Shown: positions 28,553-37,586, numbered from the stretch's first letter. The stretch: DNA of 64,000 nucleotides from Xanthomonas sacchari (GCF_040529065.1 NZ_CP132343.1:310001-374000), one strand, 5' to 3'. Program-made: numbers and translations. The notes: a model not told the origin generated them from the letters alone.

Positions 28553-28729
28553 GGGAGGCGCCGGGCTTGAGACGTGGCCCGATGAACCGAGCCTCGAACA
28601 GAGCCTTCTTTCCGCTCTCGCGGTTGCGCCAACCCTGGGGTGATATAGGCGCTGCGACAAACCGTCACATCCCATTTCGCCGCGCTGCACCAACAATAGG
28701 CATCGTTTCCGCTGCCTCAGGCGCTACTC

Positions 28730-30130
28730 ATGGACGCCCTGCTGCTGTCGCGCATCCAGTTCGGATTCGTCATCAGTTTCCACGTGCTGTTCCCGGCCTT
28801 CACTATCGGTCTGTCGAGCTGGCTGGCGTTCCTGGAGTGGCGCTGGCTGCGTACCCGCGACACGGTGTGGCGCGATCTGTATTTCTTCTGGCTGAAGATC
28901 TTCGCCGTGTCCTTCGGCATGGGCGTGGTCAGCGGCATCGTGATGAGCTTCCAGTTCGGCACTAACTGGGCGGTGCTCAGCGAACGCGCCGGCAACATCC
29001 TCGGCCCGCTGCTCAGCTACGAGGTGCTGACTGCGTTCTTCCTGGAAGCCTCGTTCCTCGGGGTGATGCTGTTCGGCTGGCACAAGGTGCCCGAAAAGCT
29101 GCACTTCCTGGCCACCTGCCTGGTCGCGATCGGCACGCTGATCTCCACGTTCTGGATCCTGTCGGCCAACAGTTGGCTGCAGACGCCGGCCGGCTATGCC
29201 GTGGTCGAGGGCGTGTTCCACCCGGCCAACTGGCGCGAGGTGATCTTCAATCCCTCGTTCCCGTACCGGCTCACGCACATGGTGCTGGCCGCCTTCATCA
29301 CGACGTGCTTCGTGATTGGCGGGGTCAGTGGCTGGTATCTGCGCCGCGGCGAACATTTGGACGCGGCCGGGCGCATGCTCAAGCTGGCGGTGGCGTTCGC
29401 CGCGATCGCGCTGCCGTTGCAGATCGCCGCCGGCGACGCGCACGGACTGAATACGCTTGAGCATCAGCCGATCAAGGTGGCGGCGATGGAGGGGCACTGG
29501 CACGGCGAGGCGCCGGGGCAGGGCGTGCCGCTGGTGGTGTTCGCGGTGCCCAACGAGGCCGCCGAGCGCAACGACTACGAGGTGACCATCCCGCGCCTGG
29601 GCAGCGTGATCCTCACCCACACCTTGGATGGCGAGATCACCCCGCTGACCGCGGTGCCGCGGGACGAGCGGCCGCCGGTGAAGCCGGTGTTCTACGCGTT
29701 CCGGGTGATGGTCGGGCTGGGCATGGCGATGCTGCTGCTGGCGCTGGTGTCGCTGTTCTTCTGGTGGCGCGGCACGTTGCTGCGCCGGCGTGCGCTGCAC
29801 CTGGCATGGAACGCGATGCTGCCGGCCGGGTTTGTGGCCCTGGTCGCCGGCTGGTTCGTCACCGAGATCGGGCGCCAGCCGTACGTGATCTATGGCCTGC
29901 TGCATACCCGCGATGCGGTCAGCCCGGTCAGCCCGGCGATGGTGTGGATCTCGCTGAGCGTGTACGTGCTCGCCTACGCGCTGGTGTTCGGCTTCGGCAG
30001 TTGGTACATCCTGCGCATGCTGCGTCACGGGCCGCTGCCGCACGAGCCGGCGCCGCGCATGCAGGAGGGCGACAAGACCCCGGCGCGGCCGCTGTCGGCG
30101 GCCGACGACGACATCGAGGAGACCCGCTGA
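28730..30130 (+). CDS. cydA: Cytochrome bd-type quinol oxidase subunit I (CIO-like, short Q-loop)
   Basis: Quinol-oxidising, O2-reducing terminal oxidase subunit in the inner membrane, 466 residues with nine membrane helices. Haem ligand regions are present: FVISFHVLFPAFTIG (axial His), FPYRLTHMVLAAF (second His) and the GRQPYVIYGLLHTRDA end of the quinol site. The Q-loop between TM6 and TM7 is short compared with E. coli CydA (522 residues), as in cyanide-insensitive oxidase CioA. The start ATG is 178 bases after the TonB-C-like gene. The stop overlaps cydB. Confidence 0.94.
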   Translation: MDALLLSRIQFGFVISFHVLFPAFTIGLSSWLAFLEWRWLRTRDTVWRDLYFFWLKIFAVSFGMGVVSGIVMSFQFGTNWAVLSERAGNILGPLLSYEVLTAFFLEASFLGVMLFGWHKVPEKLHFLATCLVAIGTLISTFWILSANSWLQTPAGYAVVEGVFHPANWREVIFNPSFPYRLTHMVLAAFITTCFVIGGVSGWYLRRGEHLDAAGRMLKLAVAFAAIALPLQIAAGDAHGLNTLEHQPIKVAAMEGHWHGEAPGQGVPLVVFAVPNEAAERNDYEVTIPRLGSVILTHTLDGEITPLTAVPRDERPPVKPVFYAFRVMVGLGMAMLLLALVSLFFWWRGTLLRRRALHLAWNAMLPAGFVALVAGWFVTEIGRQPYVIYGLLHTRDAVSPVSPAMVWISLSVYVLAYALVFGFGSWYILRMLRHGPLPHEPAPRMQEGDKTPARPLSAADDDIEETR

Positions 30131-31146
30131 TGGACATGGCGACCGTATTGCCGGTGATCTGGTTCGGCGTGATCGGCTTCGGCGTGCTGATGTACGTGCT
30201 GCTGGACGGCTTCGTGCTCGGTCTGGGCATCCTGGCGCCGTTCGCCGAGGACGAGGAGCAGCTCGACCTGATGATGAATACCGCCGCGCCGATCTGGGAC
30301 GGCAACGAGACCTGGCTGGTGCTCGGCGGCGCCGGCCTGCTGGCGGCGTTCCCCAAGGCCTACGCGATCGTGCTGTCGGCGCTATACCTGCCGGTGCTGC
30401 TGATGCTGATCGCGTTGGTGTTCCGCGGCGTGGCCTTCGAGTTCCGCTTCAAGGCGCGCACATCCAAGTACCTGTGGGGCTGGGCATTCGCACTGGGATC
30501 GCTGTGCGCGGCGTTCTGGCAAGGGGTGATCCTGGGCGCGCTGGTGGAAGGCATGCCGCTGCAGGACGGCAAGTATCTGGGCGGCGTGCTGGGCTGGTTC
30601 AGCCCGTTCTCGATGCTCACCGGTGCGGCGGTGGTGTTCGGTTACGCGCTGCTGGGCGGCAGCTGGTTGATCCTCAAGACCGAGGGCGCGATGCAGCGCA
30701 TCGCCCGCACCCTGACCCGGCCGCTGGTGCTGGTGGTGGTGGTGTTCATGGGCCTGGTCAGCGCCTGGCTGCCGTTCCTGGACTCGCGGATCATGGCGCG
30801 CTGGTTCCACGACGGGAATTTCTGGTGGCTGTCGCCGGTGCCGCTGCTGGTGCTGGTCAACGCGCTGGCGCTGTGGCGGGCAGCGATGGCGCAGGGCCGC
30901 GATGCGCGCCCGTTCGTGCTGACCCTGTGTTTCTTCGTGCTCGGCTTCTTCGGCCTGGTGCTGGGCATCTGGCCGAACATCGTGCCGCCCGGGCTGACCA
31001 TCTGGGAAGCGGCCTCGCCGCCGTCCTCGCAGGGCTTCGTGCTGGTCGGGCTGGCGGTGCTGCTGCCGGTGATCCTGGGCTACACGGCGTGGTCGTACCG
31101 GGTGTTCCGCGGCAAGATCACCGCCGACACCGGCTACCACCACTGA
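30130..31146 (+). CDS. cydB: Cytochrome bd-type quinol oxidase subunit II
   Basis: 338-residue partner of CydA with about eight or nine helices. It begins MDMATVLPVIWFGVIGFGVLMY and carries the conserved DGFVLGLGILAPF and WDGNETWLVLGGAGL. The start overlaps the cydA stop (TGATG), giving coupled synthesis. No cydX-like peptide gene is seen in the 106 bases that follow. Confidence 0.95.
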   Translation: MDMATVLPVIWFGVIGFGVLMYVLLDGFVLGLGILAPFAEDEEQLDLMMNTAAPIWDGNETWLVLGGAGLLAAFPKAYAIVLSALYLPVLLMLIALVFRGVAFEFRFKARTSKYLWGWAFALGSLCAAFWQGVILGALVEGMPLQDGKYLGGVLGWFSPFSMLTGAAVVFGYALLGGSWLILKTEGAMQRIARTLTRPLVLVVVVFMGLVSAWLPFLDSRIMARWFHDGNFWWLSPVPLLVLVNALALWRAAMAQGRDARPFVLTLCFFVLGFFGLVLGIWPNIVPPGLTIWEAASPPSSQGFVLVGLAVLLPVILGYTAWSYRVFRGKITADTGYHH

Positions 31147-31252
31147 CGGCGGCCGCCGCGGCGGGCGGGCGGCTTGCCAGCGGCGGCGGTGGCGGCCAAG
31201 CTACCGGCTCCCCGCGCCGTGCGGGTCACCGCCTGCCCGAGTCGCGTCCTGC

Positions 31253-32614
31253 ATGTCCGCCGTTTCCTCCGAGATTCCCGCTTCGCCCCTGTTGCACCCG
31301 CTGGCCGTCGGCGACGCACAACGCCCGCTGGCCTTCGCCAACTGCGAACACATCGACCTGGCGACCTTCCTCGGCCACGTGCGCGGCCTGGCCGCGGTGC
31401 TGCCGGCTGGCAGGCATGCGCTGAACCTGTGCGAGGACCGCTACCGCTTCATGGTCGCGTTCTGCGCGGTGGCGCTGTGCGGGCAGACCTCGCTGCTGCC
31501 GTCCTCGCGCGCGCCGGCGGTGGTGGCCGAGGTGCAGCGCACCCATGCCGACTGCTACTGCCTGGGCGATCTGGCGCTGGCCGAGCCGCCGCCGCGCTAC
31601 TGGCAGTTGCCGGACGCGCTGCCGTCGCTGGACGGGCCGATGCCGCAGCTGGCCGACGACGCCCTGGTGGCGATCGGCTTCACCTCCGGCAGCACCGGCG
31701 CGCCCAAGCCCAATCCCAAGACCTGGGGCAGCTTCCTCACCAGCACCCGCCAGGACCTGCTGGCGCTGGTCGGGCTGTGGCCGGACACGGCGGTGCCGCA
31801 GGTGGTGGCCACGGTGCCGCCGCAGCACATGTACGGGATGGAGCTGTCGATCCTGCTGCCGCTGGTGACGCCGCTGGCGGTGCACGCCGGACGCCCGTTC
31901 TTTCCCGAGGACGTGGCCCGCGCGCTGGCGCAGCTGCCGGCGCCGCGCCTGCTGGTGACCACGCCGGTGCATCTGCGCGCGCTGGTCGAATCCGGCGTCG
32001 CCCTGCCGCCGCTGGCCGGCATCGTCTCGGCCACCGCGCCGCTGGCGCAGGAACTGGCCGCCGCCGCCGAGGCGCGCTTCGGCGGCGAGGTGCGCGAGAT
32101 GTTCGGCTCCACCGAGACCTGCGTGTTCGCCAGCCGCCGTACCGCCTGCGAAGTGCCGTGGACGCCGCTGCCCGGCGTGCGCGTGGCGCCGCAGCCAGAC
32201 GGCACCCTGGTGCACGCGCCGCACCTGCCGCAGCCCGTGCTGCTGGCCGACCTGATGGAAGTGGACGCCGACGGCCGTTTCCAGGTGCGCGGGCGCCAGG
32301 CCGACCTGCTGGAGATCGCCGGCAAGCGCGCCTCGCTGGCGGATCTCACCCGGCGCCTGCTGGCCCTGCCCGGCGTGGTCGACGGCGCGATGCTGCAACT
32401 GGACCCGGAGCCGGGCCAGGCGGTGGGCCGCATCGCCGCGGTGGTGGTGGCGCCGACCCTCGACGAGGCCGCGATCCTCGCGGCGCTGCGCCGCGAACTC
32501 GACCCGGTGTTCCTGCCACGCCGGCTGCGCCTGCTCGACGCCTTGCCACGCAACGAAACCGGCAAGTTGCCGCGCGATCGCATGCTGGCGTTGCTGGCGG
32601 CGCGCGAGGACTGA
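31253..32614 (+). CDS. xanA2: 3-hydroxybenzoate-activating AMP-dependent ligase, XanA2-like
   Basis: ANL-superfamily adenylating enzyme of 453 residues, short for the family (about 500-550). The AMP loop reads IGFTSGSTGAPKPNPKTW (residues about 142-159), motif A5 is EMFGSTETC, and A10 is LPRNETGKLPRDRM with the catalytic Lys. In Xanthomonas the XanA2 enzyme loads 3-hydroxybenzoate onto the carrier protein XanC to prime the aryl polyene. Here it is the first pigment gene after cydB. The ATG gives MSAVSSEIPASP. The starter substrate is assigned by homology and locus. Confidence 0.85.
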   Translation: MSAVSSEIPASPLLHPLAVGDAQRPLAFANCEHIDLATFLGHVRGLAAVLPAGRHALNLCEDRYRFMVAFCAVALCGQTSLLPSSRAPAVVAEVQRTHADCYCLGDLALAEPPPRYWQLPDALPSLDGPMPQLADDALVAIGFTSGSTGAPKPNPKTWGSFLTSTRQDLLALVGLWPDTAVPQVVATVPPQHMYGMELSILLPLVTPLAVHAGRPFFPEDVARALAQLPAPRLLVTTPVHLRALVESGVALPPLAGIVSATAPLAQELAAAAEARFGGEVREMFGSTETCVFASRRTACEVPWTPLPGVRVAPQPDGTLVHAPHLPQPVLLADLMEVDADGRFQVRGRQADLLEIAGKRASLADLTRRLLALPGVVDGAMLQLDPEPGQAVGRIAAVVVAPTLDEAAILAALRRELDPVFLPRRLRLLDALPRNETGKLPRDRMLALLAARED

Positions 32615-32778
32615 CCGGGCGGTCGAACCGCGCCGGGATCAAGCCGGCTTGGCAAGCGGCCAAGCGACCCCGACGTCTGCGATACGCCGAGCCTGTCTCG
32701 CGGTAGGTCGCGTCGCAAGCGCAGGCATGCCCATCGCTGCGGCATCACCGGTTCTTCCGCGATCCTGCCGGTACCCGC

Positions 32779-33300
32779 TCAGGAAAGCGCGGCCGCGACC
32801 TGCGCGCACAGGTGCGGCAGATCCACCGGCATGCGGGTGTCCACGTCGATCACCGTCCCCAGGCCGATCGGGCCGGGGTAGTCGGCAAGCAGGTCGGGCG
32901 GCAGTTCCCGCAGGGGGTGCGCCGCATGCTGCGTGCCTGTCGCGGCGCGCGCGCGGAAGCGGCGCAGGGTCTCGTCATGGCCGCAGTGGCAATGGACTTC
33001 CACCAGCCTCGCCTGCAGTGCGGCGATCCTGCCGCGCTCGTAGTCGCTGCGGGGTCGGAAGTTGGCTTCCAGCACCGCGTGCGGACTGCGCTGCGCCAGC
33101 GACCAGAGCATCTCCATCGCGGCACCGCCGAGACGGCGCGACGCGGCGAGATCGCCGCCGCCATCGCCGAGTGCGTCGGTCAGCGTCTCCTTGATGAAAT
33201 CCTTGCAGAACAGCGGAAAGCCCAGGTGCGCCGCCAGCGTGGTCTTGCCGGCGCCTGGGGCGCCGGACACCAGGACGATCTTGCGTTGCCGCTCAACCAT
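32779..33300 (-). CDS. P-loop kinase-like ATP-binding protein
   Basis: 173 residues with a Walker A GAPGAGKTT at residues 13-21 (KIVLVSGAPGAGKTTLAAHL) and the lid-type pattern EVHCHCGHDETLRRFRAR of AAA_33/zeta-toxin-like small-molecule kinases. The start overlaps the xanB2 stop by eight bases (33293-33300), so it is translated with the pigment gene. The phosphate acceptor is unknown. It is not part of standard aryl-polyene sets and could be a passenger of the operon. Confidence 0.78.
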   Translation of the reverse strand: MVERQRKIVLVSGAPGAGKTTLAAHLGFPLFCKDFIKETLTDALGDGGGDLAASRRLGGAAMEMLWSLAQRSPHAVLEANFRPRSDYERGRIAALQARLVEVHCHCGHDETLRRFRARAATGTQHAAHPLRELPPDLLADYPGPIGLGTVIDVDTRMPVDLPHLCAQVAAALS

Positions 33301-34309
33301 GCACGCCGTCGATCTCCACCGCCAGTTCGTCGCGGCAGATCACTGCGTGCAGCAGCAGGCGTGGCACGCGCTCGCCGAAGCGGGCATCGAGGGCATCGGC
33401 GACCAGCGGCAGGTCGCCGGGCTCGCGCACGTAGACCTTCAGGCGGGTGCCGTCGCCGAACTGCGGCGGCAGGTCCGGGGCGTGTTCGCGCGCGGCCGCC
33501 AGCAGGGCGTCGAAGTTGGCGAAGGTTTCCTCCAACTGCGCCAGCAACTGGCCCTGGTGCATCGAGGCGTGGCCGACCACGCTGGCGGTGCCGGACAGCA
33601 GCAGCGGCATGTCGCTACCGGCCGGCGGCAGCATGGCGCGGGCGAAGCTGGGCGGCTGCGGGCCGTACTGGCGCGGGTAGCGGTAGGCGCTGACCTGGCG
33701 CGGGTTCTCCAGCGGGGTGCCGGCCTGCGCGGCGGCCAGCCAGTAGATCTGCATCACCCGCGCGTCGTCGCAGCGGCCGACCGCGGTCGCCGCCGGCAGC
33801 TGGGTGGCGTCGAAATCGCCCAGCCCGCGCGCGCGGCCGACGCAGAAGCGCCGGTAGCGCTCGCGGTCGCCGCTGCCCAGGGTGATCGCGTCCAGATAGT
33901 TCCAGATCCGCAGCAGGCGCGGGGTGGCGCTGCCGGCGACGAAGGCGCTGAGCTGCGCGTAGGCGAGCGCGGCGGCTTCCTCGATGTCCAGGTCGACCTG
34001 GCGCTCGTCGATCTCGATCACGCCGAACTGCAGGCGGCCGTCGCTGGCCCAGGCGATGGCGCCGTCGCGGCCGCTGTGCACCGGCGCGTCGGTACGCCAC
34101 ACCTCGAGCATGCGCGGGCCGTGCGGCTGCAGCGGCACGCGCAGGTAGCGCGGGTCGTCGTGGTAGGGCGCGGTCTCGCCGAAGCCGAACACCGCCAGCA
34201 CGCGGTCCTCGGCCAGCCACTGGCTGGGGTCGGTCTCGGCGACGTAGTCCACCTGCAACTGCGGATGGCCCTGCGTGTGATGCGGAAACTGCAGGTGCGG
34301 GCGGCTCAT
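33293..34309 (-). CDS. xanB2: Chorismatase XanB2 (3-/4-hydroxybenzoate synthase)
   Basis: Cleaves chorismate to 3-hydroxybenzoate (pigment starter) and 4-hydroxybenzoate (ubiquinone precursor) in Xanthomonas. The 338-residue length and two-lobe RidA/YjgF-like architecture agree with the FkbO/Hyg5/XanB2 family. Recognisable stretches are FGFGETAPYHDDPRYLRVPL, RIWNYLDAITLGSGDRERYR, RFCVGRARGLGDF, SAYRYPRQYGPQPPSFARAM and LLSGTASVVGHASMHQG. The ATG overlaps the stop of the upstream flavoprotein by four bases. It ties the pigment cluster to the shikimate pathway. Confidence 0.93.
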   Translation of the reverse strand: MSRPHLQFPHHTQGHPQLQVDYVAETDPSQWLAEDRVLAVFGFGETAPYHDDPRYLRVPLQPHGPRMLEVWRTDAPVHSGRDGAIAWASDGRLQFGVIEIDERQVDLDIEEAAALAYAQLSAFVAGSATPRLLRIWNYLDAITLGSGDRERYRRFCVGRARGLGDFDATQLPAATAVGRCDDARVMQIYWLAAAQAGTPLENPRQVSAYRYPRQYGPQPPSFARAMLPPAGSDMPLLLSGTASVVGHASMHQGQLLAQLEETFANFDALLAAAREHAPDLPPQFGDGTRLKVYVREPGDLPLVADALDARFGERVPRLLLHAVICRDELAVEIDGVHG

Positions 34310-35664
34310 GGGGTGTCTCCGTGCAAAGTGTCGCCGTGGAACGATTCGCGGGCCTGGCGGCGGCGGTGGCGCCAGGCGCGCCATGCCCGCGGCAGCATCG
34401 CCACCGCGGACAGCGCATAGATGGCGCGGAACACCCGCAGGCGGCGCAGCACCGCACGGTTGTCGAAGACGTCGCCGGCGAGCATCGCCACCACGGCCTG
34501 CTCCACCTGCAGCACGTTGCGCGGCTGCGCGAACAGCTCGCGCATGGTCGGCGAGGTGAAGCGGTAGATGAACCACTTGAACTCGTCCAGGCCGCCGCGC
34601 AGGTGTCGCTCCAGGCGTCGCTGCAGCCGCGCCTCGCGGGCCGGGTCGCGCAGCGCCGCGTCGACCATGGCCGCGCCGCGCTCGGCGCTGTGCATGGCCA
34701 GGTACACGCCGGAGGAGAACATCGGGTCGACGAAGGCGTAGGCGTCGCCGAGCATGAGCCAGCGCGGGCCGCTCATGCGCGTGCATTCGTAGGCGTAGTT
34801 GCCGGTGGCATGCACCGGCGCCACGCGCTGCGCGTCGGCCATGCGCGCCACCACGTCCGGATTCAGCGCCAGCGTACGCAGCAGGAACGTCTCGCTGTCG
34901 CAGCCCTGGCGGGTCTTCATGTATTCCGGGTCGCACACCGCGCCCACGCTCATCACGTCGTCGGGCAGCGGGATCAGCCACATCCAGCCGTGCGCGTGAC
35001 GGTAGATGCTGATGTTGCCGGCGTCCTCGCCCGGGCGTCGCGCCACGCCGCGGAAATGGCTGAACAGCGCCGCCGACTGGTGCCGCGGGTTGGCGCGCTT
35101 GAGCTTGAGCTTGTTGCCGAGGAAGGTGTCGCGGCCGCTGGCGTCGATCAGGTAGCGCGGCCGGTAGTGGCGCAGGCCGTCGGCGCTGCGCGCCTGCACT
35201 GCCGGCGTCTCGCCGTCCAGCTGCACCGCCTCGACACGCACGCCCTCGTGCACGTCGGCGCCGACCGCACGCGCGTGGGCGAACAGCACCCGGTCGAAGT
35301 CGGCGCGCGGCACCTGCAGCGCGAAGTCGGACTGCGCGCCCAGCGCGTGCGCGAAACGGAAGGTGTTGTAGCCGCCGGCATCGTTGGGAAAATCGGCGCC
35401 GAGCTTGAGCACGCCGATCGCCCGCACCTGGTCGAGCACGCCCAGCCGCTGCAGGATCGGCATGTTCATCGGCAGCAGCGATTCGCCGATGTGGAAGCGT
35501 GGGTGGTGATCCTTTTCCAGCACCGTCACCCGCCAGCCGCGTTGCGCCAGGGCGATCGCCGCCGCGCAGCCGGCCGGCCCCCCGCCGATCACCAGCACGT
35601 CGGGCGTTTCCGCCTCGATGGCGCTTGCGGTGGGAGGAGGGGAAGCAACAGCGGGGGACGTCAT
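34306..35664 (-). CDS. Flavin-dependent halogenase-like protein (XanB1-type)
   Basis: 452-residue flavoprotein. The FAD site GGGPAG is at residues 27-32, GESLLP at 60-65, and the diagnostic halogenase motif WMWLIP (WxWxIP) at 227-232, followed by GDAYAFVDPMFSSGVYLAM. These features fit flavin-dependent halogenases and suggest bromination of the polyene or its starter; the gene next to xanB2 in X. campestris was named xanB1 and described as a putative reductase/halogenase. The start at 35664 gives MTSPAVAS. It overlaps xanB2 (ATGA) and is divergent from xanC. Substrate and timing are inferred. Confidence 0.82.
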   Translation of the reverse strand: MTSPAVASPPPTASAIEAETPDVLVIGGGPAGCAAAIALAQRGWRVTVLEKDHHPRFHIGESLLPMNMPILQRLGVLDQVRAIGVLKLGADFPNDAGGYNTFRFAHALGAQSDFALQVPRADFDRVLFAHARAVGADVHEGVRVEAVQLDGETPAVQARSADGLRHYRPRYLIDASGRDTFLGNKLKLKRANPRHQSAALFSHFRGVARRPGEDAGNISIYRHAHGWMWLIPLPDDVMSVGAVCDPEYMKTRQGCDSETFLLRTLALNPDVVARMADAQRVAPVHATGNYAYECTRMSGPRWLMLGDAYAFVDPMFSSGVYLAMHSAERGAAMVDAALRDPAREARLQRRLERHLRGGLDEFKWFIYRFTSPTMRELFAQPRNVLQVEQAVVAMLAGDVFDNRAVLRRLRVFRAIYALSAVAMLPRAWRAWRHRRRQARESFHGDTLHGDTP

Positions 35665-35694
35665 CCTGAGGGAACCTGCGGGCGCAACGGCGGG

Positions 35695-35723
35695 GCGAAA
35701 CGGCATGATAGCGTGCCGTTCGC
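35695..35723. promoter_or_regulatory. Inverted repeat in the divergent xan promoter region
   Basis: GCGA-A-ACGGCA / TGCCGT-TCGC with an 8-base centre TGATAGCG, lying between the leftward halogenase-like gene (start 35664) and the rightward xanC (start 35796). On the minus strand the centre reads TATCAT, a possible -10. It may be an operator that acts on both arms of the cluster. Confidence 0.35.
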
Positions 35724-35795
35724 GGGCCGATGGTTGCGCCGCAGCGCCCGATGCACCATCTTGTCGCACCCGTCCTTACGCCTGGAAGCCCCTGG

Positions 35796-36065
35796 ATGTC
35801 TTCGCAAACCGCCGCCGAACGTGAACTGGCCGAGCTGCTGGTCGAGAGCCTGAACCTTGAAGACGTCCAGCCCGGCGACATCGATCCGGAGGCGCCGCTG
35901 TTCAATACCGGCCTGGGTCTGGACTCGATCGACGCCCTGGAGCTGGCGCTGGCGATCAGCAAGCGCTACGGCTTCCAGCTGCGTTCGGACAACGACGAGA
36001 ACCGCCGCATCTTCGCCTCGCTGCGCGCGCTGTCGGCGCATGTCGAAGCCAACAAGACCAGCTGA
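35796..36065 (+). CDS. xanC: Acyl carrier protein XanC
   Basis: 89-residue carrier protein with the phosphopantetheine site GLGLDSIDALEL (Ser44). It carries the growing aryl-polyene chain as a thioester, primed with 3-hydroxybenzoate by the XanA2-type ligase. The start ATG at 35796 gives MSSQTAAERELAELL; the four-helix ACP begins immediately. It is the first gene of the rightward operon that runs to the hotdog dehydratase at 42310. Confidence 0.92.
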   Translation: MSSQTAAERELAELLVESLNLEDVQPGDIDPEAPLFNTGLGLDSIDALELALAISKRYGFQLRSDNDENRRIFASLRALSAHVEANKTS

Positions 36066-36771
36066 GCCGGCCGACGCCGCGCCCTGGGCGTTGGCCCTGG
36101 GCGTGCTGCTGGCGCTGGCCTACTCGCCGCTGGCGCACTGGGCCAACGCCGCGCACCGCCCGGACCTGGCGGTGCTGGCCGGGGCGGCGCTGGTGCTGAT
36201 GGTGCTGGTGGAGCCGATGGCGCGCTGGCGGCCCTGGGCCTGGGTGCTGGCCATCGCCGCGACCGCGGCGCTGGTGCCGCTGTGGCGCTCGCCGCACGCG
36301 CTGCTGCTGCTGGCCGCGCCGCCGGTGCTGTTCACCGCGTGGGTGGCCTGGTTCTTCGGGCGCAGCCTGCAGCGCGGGCGCACGCCGCTGATCACCCGCA
36401 TCGTCGAGGCCCTGTACCGCCAGGCCGGCATGCCGATCACCGCGGAGCAGCTGCGCTACACCCGCCGCCTGACCCTGGCCTGGACCCTGCTGCTGGTGGC
36501 GCTGACCCTGCTCAACCTGGTGCTGGCGCTGTGCGCCCAGCCCAGCGGGGTGCTGGCGCAACTGGGCCTCGCCGCGCCGCTGCCGATCAGCGACGCGCGT
36601 GCCTCGCTGTTCGCCAATCTGCTGGGTTACGGGGTCATCGGCGGCTTCTTCGTCGGCGAGTATCTGCTGCGCGGGCGCTGGTTTCCGCAGCGTCCCTACC
36701 GTAATCTGCCCGATTTCCTGCACCGGTTGGCGCGGCTGGGGCCGGTTTTCTGGCGCGATCTATTGCGCTGA
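36040..36771 (+). CDS. COG4648-like integral membrane protein of the aryl-polyene cluster
   Basis: About 243 residues with six to seven hydrophobic helices and a cytoplasmic loop containing GRSLQRGRTPLITRIVEALYRQAGMPITAEQLRYTRRLTLAW, the sequence type found in COG4648 membrane proteins of aryl-polyene loci. The ATG at 36040 overlaps the xanC end by 26 bases; a later TTG (36105) is possible because the first 20 residues are not membrane-like. Function is unknown, expected in export or attachment of the product. Confidence 0.75.
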   Translation: MSKPTRPAEPADAAPWALALGVLLALAYSPLAHWANAAHRPDLAVLAGAALVLMVLVEPMARWRPWAWVLAIAATAALVPLWRSPHALLLLAAPPVLFTAWVAWFFGRSLQRGRTPLITRIVEALYRQAGMPITAEQLRYTRRLTLAWTLLLVALTLLNLVLALCAQPSGVLAQLGLAAPLPISDARASLFANLLGYGVIGGFFVGEYLLRGRWFPQRPYRNLPDFLHRLARLGPVFWRDLLR

Positions 36772-36800
36772 CGTGCGGGAGTGCAGGGGACGCAAGGGTC

Positions 36801-37577
36801 GTGCAGATCATCAAGGAAAACAGCAAGTTGCCGCAGGCTGGGATGCCGTCGCGCATGGCCTGGGCGGTGTGGAACGCCCTGCAGCTGGCATTCACCCTGG
36901 CGCACACCGCGCTGGGCATCGTCGTTGCGCTGGTGCTGCTGCGGCTGAGCGGGCCGCGCCTGCCGCTGCGCATGGCGGCGCGGTTCTGGGCGCCGGTGCT
37001 GCTGTTCGGCGCCGGGGCGCGGCTGCAGGTGGAGGGCCGCGAGCGGGTGGACTGGTCGCGCAACCATCTGTTCGTCAGCAACCACCAGTCGATCATCGAC
37101 ATCTGCGCGCTGTTCATGGCGCTGCCGGTGCCGCTGCGCTTCCTGCTCAAGGACGAGATGCTGAAGGTGCCGTTCGTGAACTGGTATGCGCGCGACACCG
37201 GCATGCTGTTCCTGGACCGCGACAGCCGCCGCGCCGGGGCGATGATGCGGCGCGAGGCGGCGGCGCTGCTGCGCCGTGGCCAGGACCTGTGCCTGTTCCC
37301 GGAAGGTACCCGCAGCCGCAGCGGCGCGCTGGCCGAGTTCAAGGCCGGGCTGCTGCAGGCCGCGATCGATGCCGGAGTGGACGTGGTGCCGGTGGCGCTG
37401 GACGGGGCGGGCAAGGTGCTGCCGCCGACCAGCCTGTTCCGGGTCCGGCCCGGCCTCATCCGGGTGCGGATCGGCACGCCGATCCAGGTGAACGGCGAGG
37501 ACGGTCCGCTGACTCGCCAGGAATTGACCCAGCGCGCGCACCAGGCCGTCCGTGCGATGCTCGAACCCAGGATATGA
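36801..37577 (+). CDS. 1-acylglycerol-3-phosphate O-acyltransferase-like (PlsC family)
   Basis: 258-residue membrane acyltransferase. The catalytic box is SNHQSIIDI (HxxxxD variant) and the glycerol-phosphate box is LFPEGTRSRSGALAEFK. One N-terminal helix is at residues 28-50. The start is a GTG (36801); an ATG at 36843 would shorten it by 14 residues but keeps the domain. In xan/APE clusters such enzymes are thought to transfer the polyene acyl group to a lipid headgroup. The acceptor is unproven. Confidence 0.85.
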   Translation: MQIIKENSKLPQAGMPSRMAWAVWNALQLAFTLAHTALGIVVALVLLRLSGPRLPLRMAARFWAPVLLFGAGARLQVEGRERVDWSRNHLFVSNHQSIIDICALFMALPVPLRFLLKDEMLKVPFVNWYARDTGMLFLDRDSRRAGAMMRREAAALLRRGQDLCLFPEGTRSRSGALAEFKAGLLQAAIDAGVDVVPVALDGAGKVLPPTSLFRVRPGLIRVRIGTPIQVNGEDGPLTRQELTQRAHQAVRAMLEPRI

Positions 37578-37586
37578 GTCGCCCGT

